A stretch of 64,000 bases of DNA from Methanobacterium sp. Lineage in GTDB: Archaea; Methanobacteriota; Methanobacteria; Methanobacteriales; Methanobacteriaceae. The position numbers and the translations under genes are program-made. Location: the NCBI GenBank assembly GCA_039666455.1, contig JAVSLW010000010.1, positions 62,001-126,000 of the forward strand, in the 5' to 3' direction. The notes beneath the pieces were generated by a model that made no database searches, was not told the DNA's origin, and worked only from the letters and a program-made list of their open reading frames with translations. Positions 52,520 to 61,830 of the stretch are shown one piece after another; within the stretch, counting starts at the first letter, position 1, and every line of letters begins with the position of its first letter.

Positions 52520-52762
52520 ATAAAGTTTTAAAACATTTTAAAAAGAAAATAATAAGCTGGAAAATTAAATAAACTTTTGAGAATTTTTATTACCCTTTTG
52601 TTCTGTGATGCTTTAATGTCTTTTGAGAGTTGAAATCCTGATGAAATCGTTTAAAATTATTACAGAAAATGTTATATTGTCATGTTTTAACCTTATATAA
52701 CATCATTTCTCTTATTCTACATCTTGGAAGGTTATATAACTCTTTTTTAAATAATTTTAAAT

Positions 52763-52843
52763 TTCTATAATATTTTATAGAATTATTTATATGCTAAAAA
52801 ATAATTAATTATAGTATAGAAAATTATATTATAGAATTTCTAT
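52763..52843. promoter_or_regulatory. TATAGAA inverted repeats upstream of relB, candidate operators
   Basis: In the 374-nt spacer 52520-52893 the word TATAGAA or its complement recurs. TTCTATAA-tatt-TTATAGAA (52763-52782) is an 8-bp inverted repeat, TATAGAA stands alone at 52815-52821, and ATAGAA-t-TTCTAT is at 52831-52843. They end 50 nt before relB, suitable for autoregulation by the antitoxin complex. TTATATAAC also occurs twice (52693-52701 and 52732-52740). No gene is seen in this spacer. Confidence 0.4.
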
Positions 52844-52893
52844 GACTACTATTTTTATAGATTGCCATTGTACAAATTGAAGGCGGATTAGAA

Positions 52894-53049
52894 ATGATGG
52901 ATTTAGCTCAAATGAATAAGAAAAAAATTAGAGCTGAACCTGAAATATCTGAAGAGTTCCAGAAAAAGCTTAATAAGATAAGAAAAGGTAAAGCTACTGA
53001 ATATGATAGTGTTGAAGCCATGTTAGAAGACCTTGGACTAAAATCCTAA
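52894..53049 (+). CDS. RelB-like antitoxin
   Basis: A 51-codon gene, too short for common ORF cutoffs. The product is MMDLAQMNKKKIRAEPEISE followed by a basic helix, EEFQKKLNKIRKGKAT, and an acidic C-terminal segment with SVEAMLEDLGL. That layout, and the position 21 nt before a RelE gene, fit an antitoxin. Starts at ATG 52894 or 52897; GGCGGA lies upstream. The antitoxin family is inferred mainly from context. Confidence 0.72.
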   Translation: MMDLAQMNKKKIRAEPEISEEFQKKLNKIRKGKATEYDSVEAMLEDLGLKS

Positions 53050-53070
53050 TATCACTACTTTTTTTTTTAT

Positions 53071-53382
53071 ATGACTTATTCTATTAAATTATCTGAAGAA
53101 GCTGAAGCTAGACTTAGAAAGTTTAGTAAAAATGATAAGGGCACTAAAAGAGGAATAGAAGCTAAATTTATAACTATCGTGGAGAACCCGTATCATTTTA
53201 AGGTTCTTAGTGGAGAACTGCACGATGCTAGGTCAGCTCCTGTAGGTAGTTATAGGATTATTTATGATATTTTAGAGGATGAGAAGAAAGTTTTTATTTT
53301 ATATTTTGGTCATCGCAATGATATTTATAAGGATAGAAAGCTGTTTAAGGCTTTTATGAATAGTCCTAAGAGATATTACTGA
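53071..53382 (+). CDS. RelE/ParE family toxin
   Basis: The product has 103 aa and the RelE fold pattern: YSIKLSEEAEARLRKFSK, then VLSGELHDARSAPVGSYRIIYDIL and VFILYFGHRNDIYK. RelE toxins cleave mRNA on the ribosome; the basic and aromatic residues (R, H, Y) in GSYRIIYD and FGHRNDIY occupy the usual places. With the small gene just upstream it forms an intact toxin-antitoxin module. The length is normal and no frameshift is seen, unlike the VapBC remnant at 24 kb. Confidence 0.87.
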   Translation: MTYSIKLSEEAEARLRKFSKNDKGTKRGIEAKFITIVENPYHFKVLSGELHDARSAPVGSYRIIYDILEDEKKVFILYFGHRNDIYKDRKLFKAFMNSPKRYY

Positions 53383-53498
53383 TTTTAATTCTTATTTCAA
53401 CAGCGTTTGCAGTTTTTTGTATAAAAGGATAGAAATTAAAAAAGTAAATAGACTTTTATCATATGAAGTAAATACTCTTATTAATAATTGTGATTTTT

Positions 53499-54230
53499 AT
53501 GATAGAAATAACACTACACGACGGCCCTGCAAGATTTGGAAAATGTAATGAACTCATAACCCCTAATATTTTACCTTCCTCTTTTGATCTAAAAATGATA
53601 CGGGATGAACCCATGCCCTATGATGTTCCAGAGGAGCTTGCAAAGTGGTCAGTAAATAGAACAATTGAATTTGCAAAAAATAGCAGTGTTGAAGGTATGG
53701 TAGTTATTCATGGAGGAAAATACGTGGATTTACGGGTGAAATGCGCCCAAAAGCTGGATGATCTTGGATTTAATTCATTTTTAATAGCTAATTCTAAGGA
53801 ACTTTTAAGGAATCCTCGAGATCTTGTAAATATCATGGTAAATATAAGAAAAACAGTTAATCCTAATGCAGCACTTTATTTTCCATTTGCAGACTTAAAT
53901 TTTCTTCCTTTACTTTCTTACATGGGTGTGGACTTCTTTGGGGGATTTCAAGCAGAATATTATGCTTATCTGGGCATCATGCTAACTCCAAATTCTAAAT
54001 ATGACCTTAAAAACTATCATATATATGATTTAAGCCTACCCAGGCTAAAAGAATATAATAAAAACAGTATGGACTTTGCAGTTAGAGAGATACAGGAAAA
54101 TATCAAAAATGGAACCCTGCGTAATTTAGTAGAAGCACGCTGTTGCACATCTCCAGAAGCAATGTCAGCACTAAGACTGCTTGATAAAAATTATTCTGAA
54201 TTTTTAGATGATTTCACACCTTTATATTGA
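53499..54230 (+). CDS. Archaeosine TGT/ArcS-like catalytic-domain protein
   Basis: The product has 243 aa. The N-terminal stretch IEITLHDGPARFGKCNELITPNILPSSF resembles the tRNA-guanine transglycosylase-like part of archaeosine synthase, and the end LVEARCCTSPEAMSALRLLDKNYSEFLDDFTPLY also fits TGT-like proteins. The middle (FFGGFQAEYYAYLGIMLTPN) is less clear. It is shorter than full archaeal TGT or ArcS, which have RNA-binding domains, and is possibly a substrate-binding module or a partner subunit. I place it in the superfamily, not in a function. ATG 53499 has no clear ribosome binding site. Confidence 0.6.
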   Translation: MIEITLHDGPARFGKCNELITPNILPSSFDLKMIRDEPMPYDVPEELAKWSVNRTIEFAKNSSVEGMVVIHGGKYVDLRVKCAQKLDDLGFNSFLIANSKELLRNPRDLVNIMVNIRKTVNPNAALYFPFADLNFLPLLSYMGVDFFGGFQAEYYAYLGIMLTPNSKYDLKNYHIYDLSLPRLKEYNKNSMDFAVREIQENIKNGTLRNLVEARCCTSPEAMSALRLLDKNYSEFLDDFTPLY

Positions 54231-54239
54231 TTTAAGACT

Positions 54240-54806
54240 TTAAATATCAGAGCTAACTTCGGCTGTTTCTTCAATTTTTATTTTATTTTTTTTATCTATT
54301 TGGTCTAATCTAAAAATTATGGCTTCTTCTTCGAAGGCTCCCGGGTCTTTTTCTATACATTCTTTAACTTTTGCCTGGATTTGACCTGCGTCTTCTGTGT
54401 CAATTATGCTAACGATTTCCATTTGCTGCTGAAATCTTTCAATACCTTCATCTGGAATGTTTTCAATGAATGGTATGGCGCCTGTAGCGTCTACGATTTT
54501 TCTTTTCTCATCCACACCATTTGCATGTAATGCTTCAATGCTCTGCCCTGTGATGTGTCCCTGCACCTCTGAACCGCATAAGATTAAAAATCTTATGTTA
54601 GGGTTGGAAATAAGATTTGCAAGCATTTTTTCAATTCCAAGATTTTCTGTTTTACATGGGCCAGCTATTGCAGCGCCAGCGTCCACTGGGATGCTTTCAA
54701 TGTGGGATGCGAGTGTTGTTGCTGCTACCGGACTTTCAGGGTCACCTACTATATAATCTCCATTTATTACAGGCCATCCTTCGGCAGGTTATTTCTTTTC
54801 AGCCAA
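54240..54806 (-). pseudogene. MtrA-like corrinoid protein with a stop at codon 6
   Basis: From TTG 54806, with GGAGGT seven bases upstream, the frame reads MAEKK, then TAA (54789-54791), then [20 protein letters not shown] and so on, through the MtrA core [18 protein letters not shown] and [13 protein letters not shown], which contains the histidine that binds the cobamide in MtrA. Without the stop it would be a 188-residue MtrA-like protein, with no C-terminal transmembrane helix, unlike the methanogenic MtrA subunit. No good start lies between the stop and GTG 54686, which would omit the first 40 residues. One base change could produce the stop. Confidence 0.8.
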
Positions 54807-54999
54807 CTAAAACACCTCCTTTTGTAATAAGAAGACTTGGACAGCTCTAATTTAAAACTATGAAAAAAAAATAATTATCCTCGCTGTATTATATGTCTAT
54901 TATTTGGAATTCATCCCTAAAATAGTTTATCATGATTCACTGATTATCTAAATTTTGAAAACATTACTTTGAAAACAGGAAGTATTGGTGAATTTATGA

Positions 55000-55575
55000 T
55001 CATTTCTTAATTGAAATAACAACATAGTGGTGAGTACCAACCTCTTCGACCTTTTTTACAGTAAAACCATAATTTTGCATTATTTTTTTAACATCCTCTG
55101 GTGCTATTTTAACTGATAACGGAGGACCACATTTAGACTCTTCTTTTTTAAATTCAACAACAGCAAAGACACCATTTGATTTAATTACTCTTTGGATTTC
55201 ACCCATTACAGTCTCAACTTCATCATTTTCAACAAAACCATGTAAAACGTTTCCCATATAAAGTACATCAATAGATTCATCTGCTACTGGTATTTTTTCA
55301 CTGATATCTGCAATAACAGGAGTTATATTTTTTATATCTTTGCTTTTTATTTCATTTTTAAGAATTTCCATGGAGTCTTCATAAATATCTACAGCATATA
55401 CTGTTCCATTTTCTCCAACTATTGATGAAGCAGCAAGAGACATGTAACCATCACCAGAACCAGCATCTAATAATACATCCCCTTCTTTAAGTTCTATTGT
55501 ACTTAATACCCTTGAAGAATCCAGTATTTCCCTACTTGAACGGCCGTGATGGAAATGTTTTCCTGATTTTTCCAT
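55000..55575 (-). CDS. Class I SAM-dependent methyltransferase
   Basis: The product has 191 aa with motif I LLDAGSGDGYMSLAAS and the acidic loop AVDIYEDSMEIL, then VIADISEKIPVADESIDVLYMGNVLHGF, typical of class I methyltransferases. A short N-terminal stretch, GKHFHHGRSSREILD, is seen in some methanogen UbiE-like members. Substrate unknown. GGTGATAAA precedes the ATG. It is upstream of the MtrA-like pseudogene with a spacer of about 190 nt, in the same direction. Confidence 0.82.
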   Translation of the reverse strand: MEKSGKHFHHGRSSREILDSSRVLSTIELKEGDVLLDAGSGDGYMSLAASSIVGENGTVYAVDIYEDSMEILKNEIKSKDIKNITPVIADISEKIPVADESIDVLYMGNVLHGFVENDEVETVMGEIQRVIKSNGVFAVVEFKKEESKCGPPLSVKIAPEDVKKIMQNYGFTVKKVEEVGTHHYVVISIKK

Positions 55576-55905
55576 TTTATCACCTTTTAAAGATATATCA
55601 TCAAATAAGATTTAATAATATAATTTCTATCCGTTAGTTAATAAAGATTTCATAGTATTGGAAAGAAAATTTTAGACTAATAAAATTAACAAAAACTAAT
55701 TAAATAGGAATTCTCTAAAATTATTATAAACATAATAATGTTTATTACGAAATAAAAGGCTCCATTTTCTACTAAAACAGATAATTTTGCAAATAAAATA
55801 ACTATAAATGCAACTGAAACTACTAATTTAAATAAAGTTTCAATTATAGAAATCTATTTAAGTCAATTGAGAACTTTATGCAAAATCTTTAAAAGGGGGT
55901 ATATT
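55576..55905. other. Intergenic spacer
   Basis: This 330-nt region between the methyltransferase and the flavodoxin is strongly AT-rich. I see no gene, palindrome or RNA in it. It should contain both divergent promoters, but the TATA boxes cannot be placed with confidence. Confidence 0.4.
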
Positions 55906-56370
55906 ATGAAAATAGGAATTATTGTTTATTCCCAAACCAACAATACATATTCTGTTGCCGAAAAGCTTCAGGAGAAGCTTGCAGTTGCTGGAAATGAAGT
56001 GAATATCGAAAAGGTAATACCTGTAGGTGAAGTACACCCTGGATCGAAAAATATCGAGTTTGAAAACAAGCCTGATGTAAATGAATATGATGCGTTGATT
56101 TTTGGCTCACCAGTACAAGGATTTTCCCTTGCACCGGCAATGAAAGCATATATGGAGCAGATGGCACCGCTTCAAGATAAACGGATTGCGTGTTTTGTTA
56201 CCAAGAAATTACCCTTTAACTGGACTGGTGGAACCCGTGCAATTGGACAGATGAAAAAAATCTGCCAGGCTAAAGGTGGAATAGTCTACGGAACTGGCAT
56301 TGTGGTCTGGAACAAACAGCGTGATGAAAAGATTGCTGAAATGGTTGAAGAATTCAGTAATTTATTTTGA
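55906..56370 (+). CDS. Flavodoxin family protein
   Basis: The product has 154 aa with the flavodoxin phosphate-binding loop IIVYSQTNNTYSVAEKL and a conserved DALIFGSPVQGFSLAPAMKAYMEQM. It would bind FMN and carry electrons. The start is at ATG 55906 with GGGGG upstream; an upstream frame to 55867 has none. The next gene, 74 nt downstream, encodes a membrane ferredoxin protein, so the two may work together in electron transfer. Confidence 0.85.
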   Translation: MKIGIIVYSQTNNTYSVAEKLQEKLAVAGNEVNIEKVIPVGEVHPGSKNIEFENKPDVNEYDALIFGSPVQGFSLAPAMKAYMEQMAPLQDKRIACFVTKKLPFNWTGGTRAIGQMKKICQAKGGIVYGTGIVVWNKQRDEKIAEMVEEFSNLF

Positions 56371-56444
56371 CGGCTGCATTATGGCTAATTTACAAATTAA
56401 AAGAATAATAACAACATTTGACTCTTATAGAACGGGTGAATTGC

Positions 56445-57383
56445 ATGAAACAGGCTAATAACTGGAACATATCTCCAGAATCTATCAGAATGCCTCTAAT
56501 TATGTTAACTGTTTTTGTGGCAATTGCAATTATTTCCTGGAAGTTATCAGACAACTCTTACATGCTCTTTAATTTTTTATGTATTGGATCAGCAGTTTCT
56601 ATGGGTATTTTTTTAAATCAAGCATTGCCAAGGAAACATATACTGTGGGGGCGTCGAATAACTCTATTTTTAGTTGGAACATACCTCCTGGTTATTGTAG
56701 GATCATGGAATAGTGAAAATATACAAATAGAAGCATTTTTCGCATCCATATTAACCGGGGCATTGATAGGGGCGGCTTTTATTCATATTGCAGTTGCAAA
56801 AATTGCAGGACCCATGGTATTCAATCGTGGATGGTGTGGATGGGCCTGCTGGACAGTCATGATACTGGATCTGCTCCCCTGGAAAAGACCTAAAAATGGA
56901 CGTTTGCCATATTGGGGCGGATTAAGATATGTTATTTTCACCGCATCTTTTATTGTAGCTTACATTTTCATATTTGTACTATCTGGCGATTCAATCATTG
57001 CAAATACTACAACAGCGCTTCAATGGTTTATAGCAGGTAATGTAATATATTATGTGGTTGGAACGGCATCAGCAGCATTTTTAAAAGACAACAGGGCTTT
57101 TTGCAAATATTTATGCCCTCTTACAGTTCTATTGAAAGCATTTTCACGATTTTCTTTCATGAAAATAGAGGTAGATGATGATGGCTGTGATGAATGTGGA
57201 GTATGTGAAAAAATGTGCCCGATGGACATTAAAATTCTTGAATATAAGAAAGCAGGCCAGCGTGTTCTTTCAACCGAATGTATCCTGTGTATCCAGTGTA
57301 TTAATAGCTGTGCACGAGATTTAATAGACTGTACAGGTAAATTTGATGTGGGAGGTAAGGAATATCTTAAATATAAACAGTGA
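56445..57383 (+). CDS. NapH-like membrane 4Fe-4S protein
   Basis: The product has 312 aa. About six transmembrane helices fill the first 220 residues, with FNRGWCGWACWTVMILDL resembling the WCGWxC signature of NapH/CcoG-type proteins, and CKYLCP marking the cytoplasmic end. Two clusters follow: CDECGVCEKMCPM and CILCIQCINSC. It would transfer electrons between membrane and soluble carriers. GGGTG lies six bases before ATG 56445. Partner proteins are unknown; flavodoxin and carboxymuconolactone decarboxylase genes flank it. Confidence 0.82.
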   Translation: MKQANNWNISPESIRMPLIMLTVFVAIAIISWKLSDNSYMLFNFLCIGSAVSMGIFLNQALPRKHILWGRRITLFLVGTYLLVIVGSWNSENIQIEAFFASILTGALIGAAFIHIAVAKIAGPMVFNRGWCGWACWTVMILDLLPWKRPKNGRLPYWGGLRYVIFTASFIVAYIFIFVLSGDSIIANTTTALQWFIAGNVIYYVVGTASAAFLKDNRAFCKYLCPLTVLLKAFSRFSFMKIEVDDDGCDECGVCEKMCPMDIKILEYKKAGQRVLSTECILCIQCINSCARDLIDCTGKFDVGGKEYLKYKQ

Positions 57384-57417
57384 ACTTACATAATTCATGA
57401 AAACAGGAAGAGGAAAG

Positions 57418-57795
57418 ATGAGTGAAGATCGTTACCAAAAAGGAATGGAAATGCTTAAAAGAATGAATCCAAAGTCATACGAAGAACTAAAAAATACTTT
57501 AAAGGATATTGCTCCAGATTTAGCCCGTTTTGTTGCTGAATTTCCTTATGGAGATGTTTACACACGTCCTGGCCTGGATTTAAAAACAAGGGAGCTTGTA
57601 ACTATTGCAGCAATCACTGCTCTTGGTACTGCTCCATTACAACTTAAAAGCCATATTAATGGTGCTTTAAATGTGGGCTGCACCCGTGAAGAAATCGTAG
57701 AAGTTTTAATCCAGATGGCTGTTTATGCTGGTTTTCCGGCTGCTTTAAACGGAATATACATTGCAAAAGAAGTTTTTGAAAAGTTAGATAAGTAA
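57418..57795 (+). CDS. Carboxymuconolactone decarboxylase family protein
   Basis: The product has 125 aa, mostly helical, with [16 protein letters not shown] and [35 protein letters not shown], the family signature. There is one cysteine in the position where AhpD proteins have a CxxC, so peroxidase activity of the AhpD kind is doubtful. ATG 57418 follows AGAGGAA. It is 34 nt after the NapH-like gene in the same direction. Confidence 0.85.
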   Translation: MSEDRYQKGMEMLKRMNPKSYEELKNTLKDIAPDLARFVAEFPYGDVYTRPGLDLKTRELVTIAAITALGTAPLQLKSHINGALNVGCTREEIVEVLIQMAVYAGFPAALNGIYIAKEVFEKLDK

Positions 57796-57818
57796 GTGAG
57801 TCTATATAAATGTGACAA

Positions 57819-59891
57819 CTACTTTTCCTTTTTCAGTTTTCTAAAATCGTGGTGCATAAAATAATCTTGAGAATCAATTAAATCCCTGTCTCCAATAATT
57901 TTCTCATAATCTCCTTTCTCATTAATTTTTCTGGCTTTAACATTGTCACTAAACATAATATTTAAAATACGTATAATTTGTTTCTTTAATGCCTTGTCTT
58001 CAATAGGATAAGTAATTTCAACTCTTTTTTCTGTATTTCGGGTCATTAAATCTCCGCTGGATAAATATAATGAGATATCTTTTCCAGTACCAAAACAAAA
58101 AATCCTGGAATGCTCTAAGAACCTGCCTACTACACTAATAACTTCAATATTTTCAGTCTTACCAGGCAGTCCTGGAATTAAACAACAAATACTTCTAATT
58201 ATTAATTTAATTTTTACTCCAGCGTTGGATGCTTCACTTAACCGGTCAATTAATTCCCTATCAGTTAAAGAATTCATTTTCATGATAATTCTTGCGGGCT
58301 GATCATTCTCTGCTTTATCGATTTCTTCATTGATTTTTTCAATTAATTTATTTTTAAATCCGAAAGGAGCAACTAATAAATGTTTATAATTCCCATGCAA
58401 ATTGGAAATAGACATATTCTTAAAGAATAACATTGCATCTTCTCCAATAGCCTGGTTGTTGGTCATTAAGCTTAAATCTGTGTATAGTTTACTGGTTTTT
58501 TCATTGTAATTACCAGTTCCTAATTGAGTAATATATTGAATACCATCTCTCTCTTTTCTGGTGATTAAACAAATTTTAGAATGTACTTTATACTCTTCAA
58601 AGCCATACAATATTCTGCAACCAGCTTCTTCTAGTAAAGCAGCATAATGAATATTATTTGCTTCATCAAATCTGGCTCTAAGTTCAATTAAAACTGTAAC
58701 GTCTTTTCCATTCTCAACTGCTTCTAATAAATATTTTATTACAGAAGAAGACCTGGCCAATCTGTAAATAGTAATCTGAACTGATACAACATTTTTATCG
58801 TTAGCTGCCTCCTTTAAAAATTTCAAAAAAGGTTCTATTGAATCATATGGATAAAAAAGTAAAATATCCTTCTTTTTTAACTGAGAAATAATCTTTCCTT
58901 TTCTAAACGACTTTGGTATTTTAGGATAATATGGACTAAACGATAATTTATGGAAAATTAATTTATCTACTTTTTGAAGATGATCATATAACTCAAATAC
59001 ATAACTCATTTCTAAAGGAGTATTGGAGATTTGCACCTGGGTTTTCTTGATATTTAATTGATCACATAAAAATTCGGTTAATTGTGCATCAGAATATTTA
59101 TAAAATTCCAATCTAATTGGTGCTAAACGAGCTCTCTTCTTTAAAATTTTTTTCATATAACCTCGATAATCTTCATCTTCATCAATTTGATCATTAGATA
59201 AAGCAATATCTGCATTTCTGGTTACAGAGACTATGGTTTTAAATTTTACTTCATAATTAGAAAAAATTTCATTAGCAAATTTGTAAATTATTTTTTCCAT
59301 TAAAATAAAACGCTTTTTATCATTTGGAGAATAAACAACTCGGGATAAAGATGCAGGAATCGGAATAAGCCCATATACTGTTTCGCCATCATCTTTCAAA
59401 ATTAACATGACATTTATGGATTTGTTTACTATATGTGGGAAAGGATGTTGAAAACCAATGATTTGGGGAGATAAAAGTGGAAAAACACAATTAAAGAAAT
59501 ATTTATGAATAAATTTAGCTTCTTTTTTAGTTAAATCCTCAAAATCTAAATCACAAATACCTTCCTCTTTTAAAAGAGGAATAAGAGATTCATACACATT
59601 ATCTCTACGTCTATATAAAAATTTGGTCCTATCAAAAATGGCATCTAATTGATCCTGTGCATTTAAACCGGTTTTATTATCAACATAGTGTTTATCAATC
59701 AAAGATAAATCATATAAACTTCCACATCTAACCCTGTAAAATTCATCTAAATTACTGGTAAAAATAGATACATATTTTAAGCGTTCAAGTAAAGGAACAG
59801 AAATATCTTCTGCTTCTTCTAAAACACGTTCATTAAATTTTAACCATGATAATTCACGGTTCTGGGTAAAACTATAATCTATTTCAGACAT
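57819..59891 (-). CDS. ppk1: Polyphosphate kinase 1
   Basis: PPK1 reversibly transfers phosphate from ATP to polyphosphate. The 690-aa protein contains the catalytic histidine in FEEYKVHSKICLI and a second in LEHSRIFCFGTGK, with an arginine/Asp-rich DVTVLIELRARFDEANNI. The N-terminal FTQNRELSWLKFNERVLEEA is the usual opening. AGGTGCCCAA precedes the ATG. The ppx gene lies just upstream on the same strand, 75 nt away, forming a polyphosphate pair. Confidence 0.95.
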   Translation of the reverse strand: MSEIDYSFTQNRELSWLKFNERVLEEAEDISVPLLERLKYVSIFTSNLDEFYRVRCGSLYDLSLIDKHYVDNKTGLNAQDQLDAIFDRTKFLYRRRDNVYESLIPLLKEEGICDLDFEDLTKKEAKFIHKYFFNCVFPLLSPQIIGFQHPFPHIVNKSINVMLILKDDGETVYGLIPIPASLSRVVYSPNDKKRFILMEKIIYKFANEIFSNYEVKFKTIVSVTRNADIALSNDQIDEDEDYRGYMKKILKKRARLAPIRLEFYKYSDAQLTEFLCDQLNIKKTQVQISNTPLEMSYVFELYDHLQKVDKLIFHKLSFSPYYPKIPKSFRKGKIISQLKKKDILLFYPYDSIEPFLKFLKEAANDKNVVSVQITIYRLARSSSVIKYLLEAVENGKDVTVLIELRARFDEANNIHYAALLEEAGCRILYGFEEYKVHSKICLITRKERDGIQYITQLGTGNYNEKTSKLYTDLSLMTNNQAIGEDAMLFFKNMSISNLHGNYKHLLVAPFGFKNKLIEKINEEIDKAENDQPARIIMKMNSLTDRELIDRLSEASNAGVKIKLIIRSICCLIPGLPGKTENIEVISVVGRFLEHSRIFCFGTGKDISLYLSSGDLMTRNTEKRVEITYPIEDKALKKQIIRILNIMFSDNVKARKINEKGDYEKIIGDRDLIDSQDYFMHHDFRKLKKEK

Positions 59892-59966
59892 TTGGGCACC
59901 TGTTTAATTTTATTTTCCTTATTATTCGTTAATTATGTTTCCTATCCAAATAAGCAATAATTAATT

Positions 59967-60869
59967 TCAACAAGCCCTATTCAACAATTTTTTATATAAA
60001 TAACCTTCTCTAACACTAAATTTACTGATTTGTATTTCTTCACATCCAAAATAAGAATTAATTGACTCCAGTATTAATAAAGCAGGGACCAGAGTATGAA
60101 TTTTTGATGGTTTAACATGTAATATTCTGTTATAAGTATCTTTATTATTGTGCTTTAATTCATTTTCTAACTGTTTCAGTAATTCAACATCTATTAAATC
60201 AGCTTTTTCCTGCTGTAAATTTAAATCCACCAATAATTTTCCAATGGCACGAAGACCTCCACCAATACCACATATGAAAGGAATTTTTTCATTACTAACG
60301 CCCGCTTTTTCTAATTCTGAATATATTCTTTCTTTAATCAAATTAGACTCTTTTTTATCGGGTAACATAAGAGATACATAATCATTATACATTTTTAAAG
60401 AACCAACCGGAATACTGTAGGTTTTCTTAATTTTTTTACTTTCAAAAAGTACAATTTCAATGCTGCCACCCCCTACATCAATTAAAATCCCATTGTCCTT
60501 TTTTAAGGTGGAAACAGATCCACAAAAGCTTAATTCTCCCTCTTCCTCACCAGATAATACATCAATTTCAATTTCAACTTCTTCATTAATAATTTCAATA
60601 ACATCAGCCCTATTTTCAATATTTCTGAGTGCAGCCGTGGCAAAGAAGCTGTAATTTTCTATTTTTAAAGAATCCAGACTTTTTTTCATTTCTTTAAGAA
60701 CAGTTACTAATTTCCCAATACCTTTATTGGTTAACTTTCCTTCTTTAATATAAAATACTAAACCTAAATTCTCTTTTTTTGAAAATAAAACCTTTACTAC
60801 ACGGTTTTCACAGCGATAAACGTTTAATTTAACTGTATTTGAACCAATGTCTACGATTCCAAATAACAT
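59967..60869 (-). CDS. ppx: Exopolyphosphatase, Ppx/GppA family
   Basis: The product has 300 aa with the actin-like ATPase-fold motifs GIVDIGSNTVKLNVY and ILIDVGGGSIEIVLF, and FICGIGGGLRAIGKLL. Ppx/GppA enzymes release phosphate from polyphosphate or (p)ppGpp; with ppk1 beside it, the former is likely. ATG 60869 is taken because GAGGT is seven bases upstream; the longer frame to 60944 adds an ill-fitting hydrophobic stretch. It precedes ppk1 by 75 nt. Confidence 0.9.
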   Translation of the reverse strand: MLFGIVDIGSNTVKLNVYRCENRVVKVLFSKKENLGLVFYIKEGKLTNKGIGKLVTVLKEMKKSLDSLKIENYSFFATAALRNIENRADVIEIINEEVEIEIDVLSGEEEGELSFCGSVSTLKKDNGILIDVGGGSIEIVLFESKKIKKTYSIPVGSLKMYNDYVSLMLPDKKESNLIKERIYSELEKAGVSNEKIPFICGIGGGLRAIGKLLVDLNLQQEKADLIDVELLKQLENELKHNNKDTYNRILHVKPSKIHTLVPALLILESINSYFGCEEIQISKFSVREGYLYKKLLNRAC

Positions 60870-61030
60870 CCATATAACCTCAAAAACAGGAAAACTTTCA
60901 TTATGAATATTTTGTATTATAAATATATAAAAAATTTCTCTCATTGAATTAACATGATATGAATGAAAATAATAATTTAAAAACTAAATCATAGATAACG
61001 AATTTCACCATCTACTTTTAAAGTAACATG

Positions 61031-61789
61031 CTACATTCCAAAAACCCTTTTTGCATTTTTTTCTGTTTTTTTATCAACTTTTAGTGGAGACACTGACTTA
61101 ATTTCTGCAATTTTTTTAACTGTTTCTTCTACAAATGCAGGTTCATTCTTCTTTCCTTTAAATGGAGAGAGATAAGGGCTGTCAGTTTCTGTTAAAATAT
61201 TTTCTAATGGTGTTTGTTCAACGAGTTTACTGTGATAATCAGAATAACAAATCACCGTCGAATAAGAGATATAATGGTTTTCTTCTATGATTTTATTCAT
61301 AGTTTCCACATCACCGCCATAGCAGTGGAATATAACGTCTATACCCTTTGAATATTTCATAACTATTTCCAAAGATTTTGATTCAGCATCCCGGGCATGG
61401 ATTACAAGAGGCATTTCATACTCATTTGCAAGGTCTATAAATGACCTGAAAACATTTACCTGCTTATTTCTTTTTTCAGTATCTTTTACATGGTGAAAAT
61501 CAAGGCCAGTTTCCCCAAGAGCTACGGCTTTATCAATATTTTCGTTAATTTCTTTAAATGCCTGTTCAATTATTGATGCATCTGCTTTAGAAGCATTTAC
61601 TGGATGAAATCCAAGCGTTCCCTGCAAAAATCCTTTATATTCGTCCACCAATTTAAGAGTTCGCCTGTTACCGCCCAGAGTAGCTCCTGAATTTATAATT
61701 CCACTCAGTTTTTTCTTTGCTCTCTCCATTACTTCTTCTCTATTCTGGTTAAACTCTTTAAAATCAACATGACAGTGTGAATCAATCAT
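61031..61789 (-). CDS. TatD family hydrolase
   Basis: The product has 252 aa with TatD motifs in order: [30 protein letters not shown] and [11 protein letters not shown]. These metal ligands form the TIM-barrel hydrolase site of the TatD DNase family. Role in archaea is unclear; nuclease activity is likely from family. GGAGGTAGTATT precedes the ATG. It is the third gene of the mtxX-uppS-tatD run. Confidence 0.88.
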   Translation of the reverse strand: MIDSHCHVDFKEFNQNREEVMERAKKKLSGIINSGATLGGNRRTLKLVDEYKGFLQGTLGFHPVNASKADASIIEQAFKEINENIDKAVALGETGLDFHHVKDTEKRNKQVNVFRSFIDLANEYEMPLVIHARDAESKSLEIVMKYSKGIDVIFHCYGGDVETMNKIIEENHYISYSTVICYSDYHSKLVEQTPLENILTETDSPYLSPFKGKKNEPAFVEETVKKIAEIKSVSPLKVDKKTEKNAKRVFGM

Positions 61790-61830
61790 AATACTACCTC
61801 CGATTCAAAAATAAATTAAAATAAGAAGTA

